Shown: positions 22,493 to 31,030 of the stretch, in pieces
Numbering within the stretch: position 1 is the stretch's first letter
Layout: each line of letters opens with the position of its first letter
Assembly: GCA_011800805.1 (NCBI GenBank)
Contig: MPNW01000629.1
Span: 1-32,922 of the forward strand
DNA length: 32,922 nt
Source of the DNA: Hirudo medicinalis
Lineage: Eukaryota > Annelida > Clitellata > Hirudinida > Hirudinidae
Direction: 5' to 3'
Notes under the pieces: generated by a model
Seen by the model: the letters and a program-made list of their open reading frames with translations, nothing else
Told to the model about the DNA's origin: nothing
The model's database searches: none
Translations under genes and position numbers: made by a program

Positions 22493-24608
22493 AGTCGTCG
22501 CTTTTACAGTTTTCTGACATTTTAAAAGCTGCTTCATTCAGTAATGTTATTTCAATCGCATTAATGAAGAGATCACTCTTTGGAGATCACTCACGATGAT
22601 GTTGATGATGTTGATGATGATTCCAGTAATGATTGGTGACCGACTTTACGTGGCCATGCATCATTGCAGATGATTAACGACTGGAACTCAGCCAGGTCGA
22701 GAGCCATGCAACTGGAAGAAGTCAACAAAAAGGAAGGAGAGAAGTTGAAAAAGCAACTAAGCGAGGTTTGTTGATAATATGATATTTCATCACCGAGATC
22801 GCTCGGAATGATGGAATGAGTGATCAAGTTGAACGGATGAGTGATCAAGTTGAACGGAATAATGCTGACGACAACAAAGATCCGATCGGTCCAAATTGAT
22901 TGGGTACGAATTAATTGGGTCTGAATTGATTGGTCGACAGAGATTCCAAAAACTTTATGAGGCAGAAGAGGTCGAAAACGAGATGGAAAAGAAGCAGCTT
23001 TCTGACCTCCACCAGCAGAGAGTCACGGCTGATTTAAACGACAGGAAGCAGAAGGCACTCAATCACTACCTGGACACCATCGATGAGGGAAAACCAGAAG
23101 TAAGACAAGATTCATACTCAACACTGCCGTTGCAGCTCGTTTTTCGGTATTCGTCGTTTGATTTTATTTCACTTCGTCTCAACAGCTCGGAGAAATTGCA
23201 AAGGCTCTGAAGCATTTGATCAAGGTCTTGCACAAGGATCGACTTCACGCTGTCAACAGGTTCAAGCACCTTGCAGACACCGATCCCGCGAGGGCAGACA
23301 CCGTCAGAGAAAGTTCAGCCAATCATGTCTCCGAATTGGACAGGCAGCTGGAAGAAGCGGTCTCCCTATTGGATAGAGTCCCAAAATTTAGAGAAAAAAT
23401 TCGCAATTTAATAGGCTCGTTGCAAATCTTATCGGTTTTTTTCCCAAGGATTGCAAAGGATTTTCATTCAGTGCTTTTATAAATTTATATATTGTTTTCT
23501 TTCATTATCGTTCACAGCCGATCACATGGATTCTTATCACTCCGTGGATGCTAGCGTGTTTGTTGTTATCGAAGACGAATTTAAGGAGCTTCCTAGGGTC
23601 ATCCCTGAAGTCAAGCCGGCCAAAGTCATGGAAGACGACTACATTCTTGATGTCGGCAATGCCGACAAGAATGAAGACGATGATGATTATTTCAAAGTTG
23701 TCGAGGATGATAAGCACGAGAACAGTGATGGGTCCTTCCCGAGCGAGGATGGAAAAGCAGGAGGCTTCTTCAAGATTGATCCCGACGATGTCAAGAAGTT
23801 CAAACATGGAGAGAGCCTGGATTCAGATGAGCATGGCTACAAGGATGAAGCCACTATGAAGTCAGGTGCGTCAGAAGTTATCGTAATTTATTCTAGTTAA
23901 TTAACACTATCTGTTAAGTACCGAGTTCTGTTTCTTTTGGGCAAATCCCCTATTAAAAAATGTTGTAAAAGTTGCTTTTTCAATCGGTCGACAGAATCTA
24001 AAAGCGAGCAGAGCACGAAACTGCCAGGCAGAGACAGACAACAAATTGTTAACCTCAGTGGAACTGTTGGCAAGCAGAAGAGCGAGCCCGATCAAGTGGT
24101 CAGCAGCGATGAGGATGAAGACAGATCAGAAGATCTTAAGGAGATGGAGGTCGTCAGCAGCATTGATGGTGACATCTACGATAGACATTTCTTCCAAAAC
24201 CCGGATCACATGCACAAGAGTGGACTTAGTGTGGAACAAGTGAAACCATTCATTTCCTTCTAAAAATGCAGCAAGTTACTTGGACATTTGTTTCCTTAAC
24301 AGGCTCCAAAGTATTTGAAACACTCCCCAACCTCAATCCCGGGACCAAACTTCGGAGCAGCCATTCCACTCGGAGTTGCTGTGGGTACGCTGACCGTGGC
24401 GGTCGTCATAGCCATCGGAGTCTTGGTGATGCGTCGTAGAGGCGGAGCCGGGGGACTGTACCACAGTCCTTCTGTGGATGCACCGGCCGGGGCACCTCAA
24501 AATGGGTCACCCGAGGAGCGCCATGTGGCTAACATGCAAATCAATGGCTATGAGAATCCAACTTACAAATATTTCGAGAGATGCCAGCCGAGCCCGACCG
24601 ACGCCTGA
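8871..24608 (+). CDS. APP: Amyloid precursor protein homologue (APP/APPL/APL-1 family), 11 exons, complete
   Basis: Exons: 8871-8924, 9021-9176, 13850-13979, 15030-15272, 15928-16145, 22670-22765, 22941-23099, 23186-23414, 23518-23865, 23995-24239, 24303-24608. All junctions keep frame and give 727 residues, close to the usual 690-770. Order: signal peptide (1-18), E1 (about 30-183, twelve Cys), short linker, E2 (about 225-430), acidic linker (about 430-610), transmembrane helix (about 645-668) and a cytoplasmic tail with NGYENPTYKYF. APP-family proteins are type I membrane proteins shed by secretases and act in adhesion and neuronal development; the tail binds PTB-domain adaptors through NPTY. 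I see no Kunitz domain and no vertebrate-like A-beta sequence. Nine introns are GT-AG. Intron 8 appears to start with GC. The start was chosen because ATG 8871 opens directly into a signal peptide and the exon ends at a good donor (TTTGAG|GTAACT). An upstream untranslated exon is possible. Confidence 0.95.
9021..13979 (+). CDS. APP: APP exons 2-3: E1 growth-factor-like subdomain
   Basis: Exons 9021-9176 (residues 19-70) and 13850-13979 (71-113) are split by a 4.7-kb intron. Six cysteines at 37, 57, 68, 93, 100 and 112 match the human pattern; from the fourth Cys onward positions are offset by exactly 5 with no gap. NYCKHVYP aligns with the human QYCQEVYP. The basic heparin-binding loop between the fourth and fifth Cys (KRGRKQ in human) is replaced here by QKEDKP, which is near neutral. 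Confidence 0.9.
13207..13362. repeat. (ATC/ACC)n array with an 18-bp-like period
   Basis: CATCATCATC passes into repeated ACCATCAACCATCATTATC units over about 155 bp. Confidence 0.88.
13476..13582. repeat. (TTA)n microsatellite
   Basis: Interrupted ATTATTATT with recurring TGTTATTTATT and TTATTTATTA variants, about 105 bp. Confidence 0.92.
13980..15029 (+). other. APP intron 3 (1.05 kb)
   Basis: Starts GTGAGT, ends CTATAACAG. It contains a G-rich run at about 14160-14193, an ATC/GTC tract at about 14300-14352 and another at about 14880-14957. No coding sequence recognised. Confidence 0.8.
14880..14957. repeat. (TCA)n/(TCG)n microsatellite
   Basis: Interrupted trinucleotides TCATCATCG/TCGTCGTCA in APP intron 3. 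Confidence 0.85.
15030..15272 (+). CDS. APP: APP exon 4: E1 copper-binding subdomain
   Basis: Residues 114-194. Six cysteines (128, 139, 153, 169, 181, 182) and the family signature GVEFVCCP (176-183) are intact. The fold is therefore recognisable, but the human copper ligands His147, His151 and Tyr168 correspond to Ala142, Ser146 and Ser163; Met170 is kept as Met165. Phase 1 on both sides. Confidence 0.92.
15273..15927 (+). other. APP intron 4 (655 bp)
   Basis: Donor ACAG|GTGCGT; acceptor preceded by a nine-T run. Nothing else recognised. Confidence 0.82.
15928..23414 (+). CDS. APP: APP exons 5-8: E2 helical domain
   Basis: Exons 15928-16145, 22670-22765, 22941-23099 and 23186-23414 code for residues 195-428. 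Landmarks shared with human E2 are KAK...LAKHHKEK, HQQRVTADLNDRKQKAL (human HMARVEAMLNDRRRLAL) and KDRLHAVNRFKH (human KDRQHTLKHFEH). Of four E2 histidines reported to bind metal in human APP, three appear kept (H261, H323, H373) and the fourth is Arg377. The 6.5-kb intron between exons 5 and 6 splits the domain, while the later introns are 63-175 bp. Confidence 0.9.
16694..16762. repeat. (GTT)n microsatellite
   Basis: Interrupted TTGTTGTTG with AATGTTGTTGAT variants. Confidence 0.88.
16976..17094. repeat. GTGTT-rich degenerate repeat
   Basis: Repeated TGTGTTTGT, GTTGTGTTGATG and CGTAGTGTGTTG phrases over about 120 bp. Period is irregular. Confidence 0.7.
17668..17757. repeat. (GTT)n with repeated GGAGATGTTGACATTAT phrase
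   Basis: Three copies of TTGACATTAT alternate with GTT runs, giving an imperfect unit of about 30-37 bp. Confidence 0.85.
17819..17858. repeat. (TC)n dinucleotide repeat
   Basis: A CTCTCTCTCT run of about 25 bp within a pyrimidine tract. Confidence 0.9.
17976..18034. repeat. (TTA)n-(GTT)n microsatellite
   Basis: TTATTATTATTATT followed by GTTGTTGTCGTTGTCG. Confidence 0.88.
18154..18402. repeat. GAC/GAT minisatellite, about 250 bp
   Basis: Units alternate GACGACGACGAT, GATAATGATGAGG and GAGGATGACGACGAT with a period of roughly 27-30 bp. It is open in several frames on both strands (Met-Thr rich on plus, poly-Ser on minus), which explains the 100-codon frames here. No sign it is a real gene. 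Confidence 0.93.
18878..18945. repeat. (GTT)n/(GCT)n microsatellite
   Basis: GTTGTTGTTGTTGCTGTTGCTACTG-like trinucleotides with GCT and ATT interruptions. Confidence 0.88.
19164..19215. repeat. (TTA)n-(GTT)n microsatellite
   Basis: ATTATTATTATT followed by about seven GTT units, then TTATTA. Confidence 0.9.
19408..19549. repeat. (ATC)n with 23-24-bp minisatellite
   Basis: An ATC tract, then about four copies of ATTAATATCATCGTCGT. The first two are spaced 24 bp apart, the later ones 23 bp through a TTACATC variant. Confidence 0.9.
20547..20625. repeat. 10-bp tandem repeat with 30-bp higher-order period
   Basis: Seven consecutive GTAG[A/G]ATGGA decamers. The variable base runs A-G-G-A-G-G-A, showing amplification in 30-bp blocks. 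Confidence 0.93.
21530..21562. repeat. (ATC)n microsatellite
   Basis: About ten CAT/ATC trinucleotides. Confidence 0.88.
21869..21951. repeat. (GTT)n/(TTA)n microsatellite
   Basis: TTGTTATTATTATTATTG, then GTT units, then TTA units. Confidence 0.9.
22388..22492. repeat. (ATC)n microsatellite
   Basis: About 100 bp: interrupted in the left half (CACCATCACTATC, CACCACCACC), then about 17 pure ATC units. Confidence 0.94.
22816..22857. repeat. 21-bp direct repeat, two exact copies
   Basis: The 21-bp unit beginning ATGAGTGATCAAGTTG occurs at 22816-22836 and is repeated exactly at 22837-22857, inside the 175-bp APP intron 6. Confidence 0.95.
23518..24239 (+). CDS. APP: APP exons 9-10: acidic juxtamembrane linker
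   Basis: Exons 23518-23865 and 23995-24239, residues 429-626. The sequence is rich in Asp/Glu/Ser with runs such as NEDDDDYF and SSDEDEDRSEDL, as in the acidic regions of other APP proteins, though placed after E2 rather than between E1 and E2. The join to exon 10 is GTCAG|GTGCGT to CGACAG, phase 1. Exon 10 ends at CAA|GTGAAA, phase 0. No A-beta-like segment is recognised. Confidence 0.82.
24303..24608 (+). CDS. APP: APP exon 11: transmembrane helix and cytoplasmic tail
   Basis: Residues 627-727. A hydrophobic helix at about 645-668 contains GVAVG (a GxxxG) and is followed by MRRR stop-transfer. The tail has SPEERH (TPEERH in human, the Thr668 phosphorylation site), then MQINGYENPTYKYFE, the internalisation and PTB-binding motif. 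Nine residues follow (RCQPSPTDA), longer than the human end. The stop TGA is at 24606-24608. Confidence 0.96.
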   Translation, partial: APKYLKHSPTSIPGPNFGAAIPLGVAVGTLTVAVVIAIGVLVMRRRGGAGGLYHSPSVDAPAGAPQNGSPEERHVANMQINGYENPTYKYFERCQPSPTDA

Positions 24609-25396
24609 GTCGATCGCTGGCAGACGAAAACATTCGAAGTTGGAGAACATTTGTTTCATAAGTGCAAAACAATCTTGTTGTGTTCAGTTATAAACCTCCC
24701 AGAACAATAAGGCGTCTGCGAGAACGTCTGACCGCAAACCTAGCGTAGGCAGAAACACGGTCTGTCGTCGTCCGCTGCTTAACTTAGTCTCGGAGAAGCA
24801 TTTTGGTGTTCGTCGATTGTTGCTTAAACAAAATTGTAGCCTGCGCGTCTAAATTTTCAAATCAGCATCGTGCAAAATTCTTGCGAGCGTCAAGGCTTAA
24901 CTGTTTTCACATCCGCGATCGCGCAGCACCAAGCAGACTTACGAACCAATATCATTGATCTTTCAGTCGTTATACCGAGATTCCCTGTATAGATTCATCC
25001 ATTCATTCATTTTTGTTTCTGCATCAACAGCCAATGCCAGCTATTTTCGTAATGGTCCAGCTGAATTTTTTTTTTTACAAATTCTTACGAATTCTCACCT
25101 TGGCCGTTTTCTTTTTAACTCACAATACAAGGTCGAATGTGTTCTTGTGAAAATCATGCTCTGTTGTGAGGTGCATCTTTGACTCGTGTCCAACACGAAG
25201 AAAGAATGCAGAAACGGATCCCCAACGCTGTCTTTCATTTAGAATGCAAGTCAGTATCATTGCATCATATAATGAAAATGTCCTCAAGTTAAAACGCCAG
25301 AGATGAGAAGAGATGCGAACGAGATCACAAACGAACCAGAGGTTAGACATCACCAGTCATCCCTCAAAAGTTGAAAACAGACCCCAATGGCACGCC

Positions 25397-25402
25397 AATA
25401 AA
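25397..25402 (+). terminator. Candidate polyadenylation signal AATAAA for APP
   Basis: First canonical hexamer after the APP stop, 789 bp downstream. Position on the correct strand is the only support. Confidence 0.4.
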
Positions 25403-25505
25403 ACAATTTGAACGCATTAAAATGGCAAAAGAGCGGGAATGTACATTTGGGAAAGCATTTGAACTCAGTTCAGTAAAGTGGGTGGAACATGATCAGATGA
25501 ATGCA

Positions 25506-25511
25506 TTTAAT
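25506..25511 (-). terminator. Candidate polyadenylation signal ATTAAA for the RhoGAP gene
   Basis: Minus-strand ATTAAA 25 bases past the stop codon. It is a common variant but would give a very short 3' UTR; a later site is possible. Confidence 0.3.
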
Positions 25512-25535
25512 GATATGCTGGGAGGAGCCAAGTCC

Positions 25536-26087
25536 TCAAACGTCGAGGTCGAACTTGATGGCACAGCCATTGTTTGCCTGGTTTTGAGGGGTGGGTGGCT
25601 TCATGGGTGACCGCCTCATTTGAGGTCCGCCAATGGTTTTGAGAGACTTCGGGGAGGTGGCCTGCTGTAACCTCTTGAGGCTTTTCATGGGTGACCTTAA
25701 CGTCCTCGGAGACAAGACCCTGGTCGTCGAAGAAGATTCTTGAACTGTTGCCAAGTATTTTGCAACTCTCGAGGCTATGAGAGGTTCCCTTATCTTAGGC
25801 TGTGCATTAGAATGCACACTAGCCTTTGGTGCAGCTTCATTTGGCTCATGCAATTTTTGGAGTACCCTGCATTCTTCTCTAGCTTGTCGAGCAATGATGG
25901 GCAGCTCTTCTAACCTCTTTGGCTTGCAGGGGACCATTGGTGGTAAGTGGAGGACTGTGTTTTCTTTTGTATTACTTGAGCAGATGGAATGTTCTTCGGA
26001 ATGTTTGTCTGGCTGCATCACTCCGGTAGAATTCCTCTCGCCGAATGCCGTGACATTAAATGCACTTGAGATGGGCAGCCTTGCAAC
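25536..26087 (-). CDS. ARHGAP11A: Last exon of the RhoGAP gene: SP-rich C-terminal tail
   Basis: 183 codons from VARLPISSAFN to IKFDLDV then stop. Basic SP/TP clusters (SPRTLRSPMKSLKR, SPKSL, RSPMKPPTP) fit proline-directed mitotic kinase sites, which would suit a cell-cycle regulator. This is inferred from the motif only. Confidence 0.85.
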   Translation of the reverse strand, partial: VARLPISSAFNVTAFGERNSTGVMQPDKHSEEHSICSSNTKENTVLHLPPMVPCKPKRLEELPIIARQAREECRVLQKLHEPNEAAPKASVHSNAQPKIREPLIASRVAKYLATVQESSSTTRVLSPRTLRSPMKSLKRLQQATSPKSLKTIGGPQMRRSPMKPPTPQNQANNGCAIKFDLDV

Positions 26088-29000
26088 CTGAGGTAAAAAA
26101 TTATCCTTGACATGCTTAAGAACTGAGCAAGAATTAATTTACTTGCAGTAATTCATAATTCAAGCACAATAAGTTGATACTAAAACCTTAGATTGGTTTT
26201 AAAGAGAGTGGCAATCTCACAAAAAGAGGACATCTAGTATCTTGGCACATTTAGTATGCTTAGAAGAATAATTCGCCATCAATAAAAATGGATAAATTGG
26301 TTATTAAATAGCTTAAGAGTTGCATTCAATTTCAATAAACAAAAAACCACCTTTTTGGACTGCACAGGCTCATCATCTTTCTTAGGCAGAAAGGTCTTAA
26401 GGGTTAGCAGTTCGTCGCCAAACTCAAGATTCTCTTTGACGGATTGATGGGCATTGGACGATTTCAAGTACTCTCCCTCTGATTGGAAGTTGTGTCGGTC
26501 GAAGCTTTGTCCAGATCTTGAAATTAAATTCTGAAGATCAGTGGTCACCATAAAGCTGGGCCTCCTGATTTGTGCATTAGCCTTCAAGCTGATATTGGAA
26601 TGCTTTGAACCCTCCTTGACCTTAGAAACATCCGGACAAAAGATTTGAGAATCAGAGGGCTGGATTGTGTCGCTGTGGTTGCCATCTGATGAAAAGGTTG
26701 ATGCATCAGAGGGAGGAATCTCTTTAATGGCCCTGGGACTCGAGTTCCATTCCATCGCATCAGTTCCTGGAGGGAATTGCATTGTTTGTTCGTCTCTTGT
26801 GTCATTATCATCTGAGGTATTCTTGTGATTCCCAAAAAAAGAATTACCTCTAAGTTCAATTGCTTCGACATCATTTGCAGATGAAAAATTATGCAAATCT
26901 CCAGACGCCGAGCAAGCATCCTGCAGAGATCTAGTTTCTATGCCATCTTCAACTCTCAACGGCGATGGCTCTTCTGACATTGATTCAGAGATGACGGACT
27001 GCAAATCCTCCTCTGTGAATGCAACATCAAGGACTTTGACAACGGTCTCATCCAGGTATCTGTCGTCCTCGAAGTTACAAACGCTCAATTCATCGTCATC
27101 CTTTATATTTCTAAACTTTGAGCTGGCTGAAGATATGGGACTTGTCTCCAAAATATTCATCTTTTGTGGAAATTCCTCATTTGCGAGCTCCTTAAAATCA
27201 TAAGGAAAGTCTTTCTTTTGAAAAGTGTGAGCTCTCAATCCATTTTTCACTGTATTTGGCCTCCCTCGTCTCAGTAGAGAGCCACTCAGGTCCACGAGAT
27301 TCTCTTCCACAAGTGATGCCTCTCCAGAAGTCTTCCTACTTTCATCAAGGTAGAAGGAGTTGCCGTCGTCGGACATGCCGTCGGGAAGAACAGCATTTGC
27401 AGCCCTCTGAGGCAAAGAAGAAACCTCGTGGTATCCTCTTTTTAATTTATTGCAAATATTAAGTAGTTCCTCTGTGTCCCTCTGCTCCCTGATCCTCTTG
27501 AGATCCCTGCATTCCTCACCATCTGTCATTCCTCCTAGGATGAGTTGCTTGTCACAAATTGATGGTGGAGTGTAGCCTCTGACTTTAGAGAAGTCAAAAT
27601 GGTCTCCAACCTCACCAAATATTATTGAATCGAGCTCGTCATCGGGCAAGACGAACGGGCCGAGAAGTGGCTTCCTCGCGGAAGCCGCGGGCTCCGTTTT
27701 CTTCGAAGAACCAAATAATGAAGTGTTTTTCAAGCCTATACTCTCATTTGCTTCATATTTTGTGGATTTCTTGTTCTGAACATTTTAAAATAATCATCGG
27801 TTTAGACTCTTTCCAATAATTTGTTGATAATTGTTAACGTAATACTCTATTTATGTGGCACCACTTGAGTAGCATTATTAATCTTTACAATACAGATGTG
27901 GAATTACACACTGCAAAGTGACTACAATAATTAGTAAGCTTGGTAAAACAAAATTATTTGGCAAATAATATTAAAAACTATTACATCATAACAAAATTCT
28001 TATCAACCTCCACTTTTCGTTCCTTCTTTCCACTCAGTCTCCTTAGAAGTCCTTTGAATTTCATCCGGACATTCTGCTTAGGAGAGAATCCACTGGTCTT
28101 TCTCATGGAAATGATTCTAAAAAAAAAGGACGTCATGTTGAGAGATCCACAATGGGAAAGAAGTCACGGTCGATTCAACCTTCTCAACTTGGCACCCGAT
28201 CCGGCACTCGAGTCATTCGAGACGTTCACATTGAAGGATCGGTTCGCGCATTTGGAATCCAAATCTGAGACACCCGTTGGAGTGGCAACGTCGTCGCCTG
28301 CAGAATAATAATAATCGTCTGTCGAGGTCTCAGTATCACTTTGATATTACCTCGTGCTATAATGTTAGATCCTATTAATTGTTAACAGCTATAACAAGTG
28401 AAGATCAAAGAAACCTTGCTTCAGATGTTCTGAGAATGGCTTTAAGCCATAAATGCTCTTATGAGGCAGGAATTGCATCAAAGCTTTCCTAAAAAGTTCA
28501 ATTTCATCATTTAAAATTGGAATATCTGAAAAAAAAAAGGTAAAATGATGTCGAATAAAAACTCTTATAATACATTAATGAATTGATATAAACTTATTTT
28601 GAAAATATTCACAAAATTAAAAGTAACGGTCGCTAAAATGTTGTCACTGATGACCTCGACCTAATTATCAGCATCCATCCTGGAATTAAGTCACAGACCT
28701 TTTTGTAGCAGAAAATCCCAGAATAGGAGTGCAACAATCTTCATCAGCTTTCCTCTTAATAAGTCTGTTACCTTTTGAGGCCGTCATGATCTTTGGAGTG
28801 TGCGTCATCTTAGAGATCTGGGACATCATTTCTTCCACGTTTCCCCGAGCGTCGTATTCGACGTCCACCCCGGGCGATTCTGGTGATTCCTGGCAAGCCG
28901 AATCGTCGACAGAAACGATGCTCGACCTCTCGACATTGTTGGAGCTGGTGTCTTGAACACTGCTTCTGTTGCTCAACCAGCGACTGAAGCTCGATCCAAG

Positions 29001-30595
29001 ATTTGAAACCAGACCTTTGTAGATGAATTTAAACAAATGATCTCCTCCTCCTCCAATGTTAAACAGAAGTACTTCACAATATTTGACACCAAAATTTGAA
29101 AAAACACACAACAAATCCTTATGCAAATCCAAGCAAAGTTATTTGAACAAGTATTACTAAGCAAATAATCATCACATGAATGTCTCAACATTGAAATAGA
29201 TGTACAGTTATTGGTGCACCAAGTGATTAATAAACAGATAACTGCAATCTTAAAAACCTTGTAATGATCCACTCCCTCGTTTCCTCAAAACTTTCTTCTT
29301 CTCGTGACATCCAACTTCCTGTCCTTCATCAGCATCTGTGGCCAGAGAAGACATGGAAGAGGCAAATGCAGCAGCCCTGTTGTACATGGACTCGGTAACT
29401 TCCCCGATCCTGCCGGCATTTTCGACAAGCAAACGAATGATGTCCGTCTCCACCTGGATCGTGGCCTCGGTGCCCAGAGAAAGAGCACAATCTAAGGCCG
29501 TGTCCGGAGACTTTTGCTTTGATGGCGTTGCTGTGATTACATTCACCTTTTTGTTTCTGACATCTATAGAGTAGAGAAGGTTTGGTGCCAGGCAAATAGA
29601 AATGTTGGAGGCATCCATTTTGTTCGACTCAGAGTGAGCAACCATGTTTGACAGGAAATCCATCAAGTACATTAATGTGGACAAATTATGCTGAGGGAGC
29701 AGGAGACACAAATTGAGGATGACGGAGATGCATCTCTCTTTATCTTCCTTAAAATGAATGAAGCAGTTCAGGAATGTGCTGTGAAGTTCAAAGGTCATCA
29801 GAGGATTTGGGAGCTCTCTGAAAAACTGTTTGATGAGACAGCAAACATCCAGGGGGCCACAGGAATCGTCCACACTCTCCCCACCATCCACACGTTCCTG
29901 AAAGAGGTGCATAAATTATTTCAATGTTTAAATAATCACTTGGTTCCACTTATCTTAGTTGTAATGTAATATGTGATATAGTTACGTAATGCAAACATTT
30001 AAACAATCACCTAACTCTGAAAACAGCATAAAAACTTGCCTTAAATTCTCTCTGCCTGGCTAAAGACCCAGCTTTTCTGAACAAGCCTTCAACTTCCATG
30101 TGCTTATTGAGCACAGCCAGGCAATCCACAAGAAATCTTGTAATTGTACATAAAATATATATAATAAATCCCTATAATGCCACTGAGTTTCAAACTAAAG
30201 CTTCTATCATTTAATCCAATAGTTTTATGCTAATAGAGCATTTTCAAATAGATTTTATTTTGACAGATTCAATAATGTACCTCGGTATATATCCATAGCC
30301 TTCAACAAACATCTTTGGCAATGAACTAAGTGAATTTCCAAAAACTGCATTACAAGCAACATTCTAAAAATGTTAATATGATGTTAATTCATTGGCATTG
30401 GTTATGTAGAGATCAGGTTCAGTTGTAAAGGTCATGCAAGCGACTTACAAGAGAATCCTCTTTGCTTTTAGACTTTTTTATTTTTGGTGCACTTTTTTTA
30501 GATGGTTTTTCTGCTGCCAATCCAAATCGTAAAATATCCCGAGCAATAAGAGTCCGAATGTATTCGAAATACTCGGAACAGTGAATATATTTCAT
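25536..30595 (-). CDS. ARHGAP11A: ARHGAP11A (MP-GAP)-like Rho GTPase-activating protein, 10 exons
   Basis: Exons in transcript order: 30595-30449, 30363-30281, 30136-30040, 29897-29258, 29014-28772, 28525-28415, 28297-28180, 28116-28008, 27775-26351, 26087-25536. All phases agree, giving about 1174 residues (human about 1023). The RhoGAP domain starts near residue 55: VFGNSLSSLPKM and YGYIPRFLVDC match the ARHGAP11 N-terminal signature, GLFRKAG holds the arginine finger (Arg97), and CLIKQFFRELPNP and KMDASNISICLAPNLL follow. RhoGAPs speed GTP hydrolysis by Rho; ARHGAP11A and worm RGA-3/4 restrain RhoA in cytokinesis. Beyond the domain are a basic KLRRIISMRK region, a large acidic/Ser-rich exon without recognised domain, and a C-terminus rich in SPMK/SP motifs that look like CDK sites. 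Intron 3 appears to start with GC. The exon 5/6 junction has two in-frame solutions (see findings). Start: first ATG of the only open frame joining exon 2. Confidence 0.87.
26351..27775 (-). CDS. ARHGAP11A: Large exon 9 of the RhoGAP gene: disordered Ser/Asp/Glu-rich region
   Basis: 475 codons from NKKSTKYEANESIG to VQSKK with no stop. The exon is bounded by GTTCAG on the 5' side and AAAAAG|GTGGTT on the 3' side, both phase 0. Composition is acidic and Ser-rich with KKTEP/ARKPLLGPFVLPDDE near its start. I recognise no folded domain; phospho-regulated or docking roles are only inferred. Confidence 0.85.
29258..30595 (-). CDS. ARHGAP11A: RhoGAP domain exons 1-4
   Basis: Exon 1 (49 codons) is a short N-terminal helix with a Lys-rich end. 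Exons 2 and 3 join through a split Arg codon to read YIPRFLVDCLAVLNKHME. Exon 4 (213 codons) carries the rest of the GAP fold, then a region ending KKVLRKRGSGSLQ. The ARHGAP11 subfamily is favoured over other RhoGAPs because the segment before the arginine finger (FG...L, YG.IP.FLVD) matches it. Confidence 0.9.
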
Positions 30596-31030
30596 TGTTT
30601 GAATCCAATAAAAAAAGTTGTCGATGATTCAATTAAAAGTTCTACCAACAACAATCTATTGTATATTTTGAACCTAATCAACTTTCGCTTCCACATACGA
30701 TTGGTTGACACTTTTTCTAATTAAAAACGGCGGTAATGGAAAGTCAACTAAGTTAATCTCAAATCTGTAAGTTATTATGACAATATTTGTAAAAATTAAT
30801 GTATATTAATTTGTAATAAATAAAATATTTTAACAAGTTGAATTAAGATTGCAATTAGAATAATAATATTGTCAATAACTAACAAAATAATAAACGAATA
30901 TTCAAAAAATGATTTTGTATGTTATTTTATTATTAATTTAAAAAAATATTAAGTAAATAATATTTTAGGTCAAGATGTCATTTTCTTAACAGGTACTTCG
31001 AAGTCTGTCGTTCAAAGATCGTGGTGAAAC
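30596..31030. promoter_or_regulatory. Shared bidirectional promoter region (RhoGAP gene / CISD2)
   Basis: 435 bp separate the two divergent start codons. The stretch is AT-rich with no coding frame of note and must contain both 5' UTRs and core promoters. No clear TATA box or specific factor site can be assigned by eye. Confidence 0.6.

Larger units (their letters stand above)
16146..22669 (+). other. APP intron 5 (6.5 kb), repeat-rich
   Basis: Donor GAG|GTCAGT, acceptor CATTGCAG. No nested gene recognised. It carries at least ten microsatellite or minisatellite tracts (listed separately), a much higher density than in the rest of the APP gene. Confidence 0.8.
24609..25535. other. Convergent intergenic region: 3' UTR of APP and 3' end of the RhoGAP gene
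   Basis: 927 bp between two stop codons. No coding exon recognised. The first plus-strand AATAAA is at 25397-25402, so the APP 3' UTR may run almost to the neighbouring gene's end. Weaker plus-strand signals (AATAAG near 24705) are also present. Confidence 0.6.

Noticed and set aside
24240..24302. Retention of APP intron 10 (frame continues to VKPFISF then stop)
   Set aside because: Would remove the membrane and cytoplasmic parts; splicing CAA|GTGAAA to TTAACAG in phase 0 restores the conserved tail. A secreted isoform cannot be excluded but has no support.
26584..26919. 111-codon minus-strand frame
   Set aside because: Shadow frame of the large exon 9 of the RhoGAP gene, which has better continuity and splice boundaries.
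29304..29969. Plus-strand frames over the RhoGAP exon
   Set aside because: Antisense to the clearly homologous minus-strand RhoGAP domain; no independent support.
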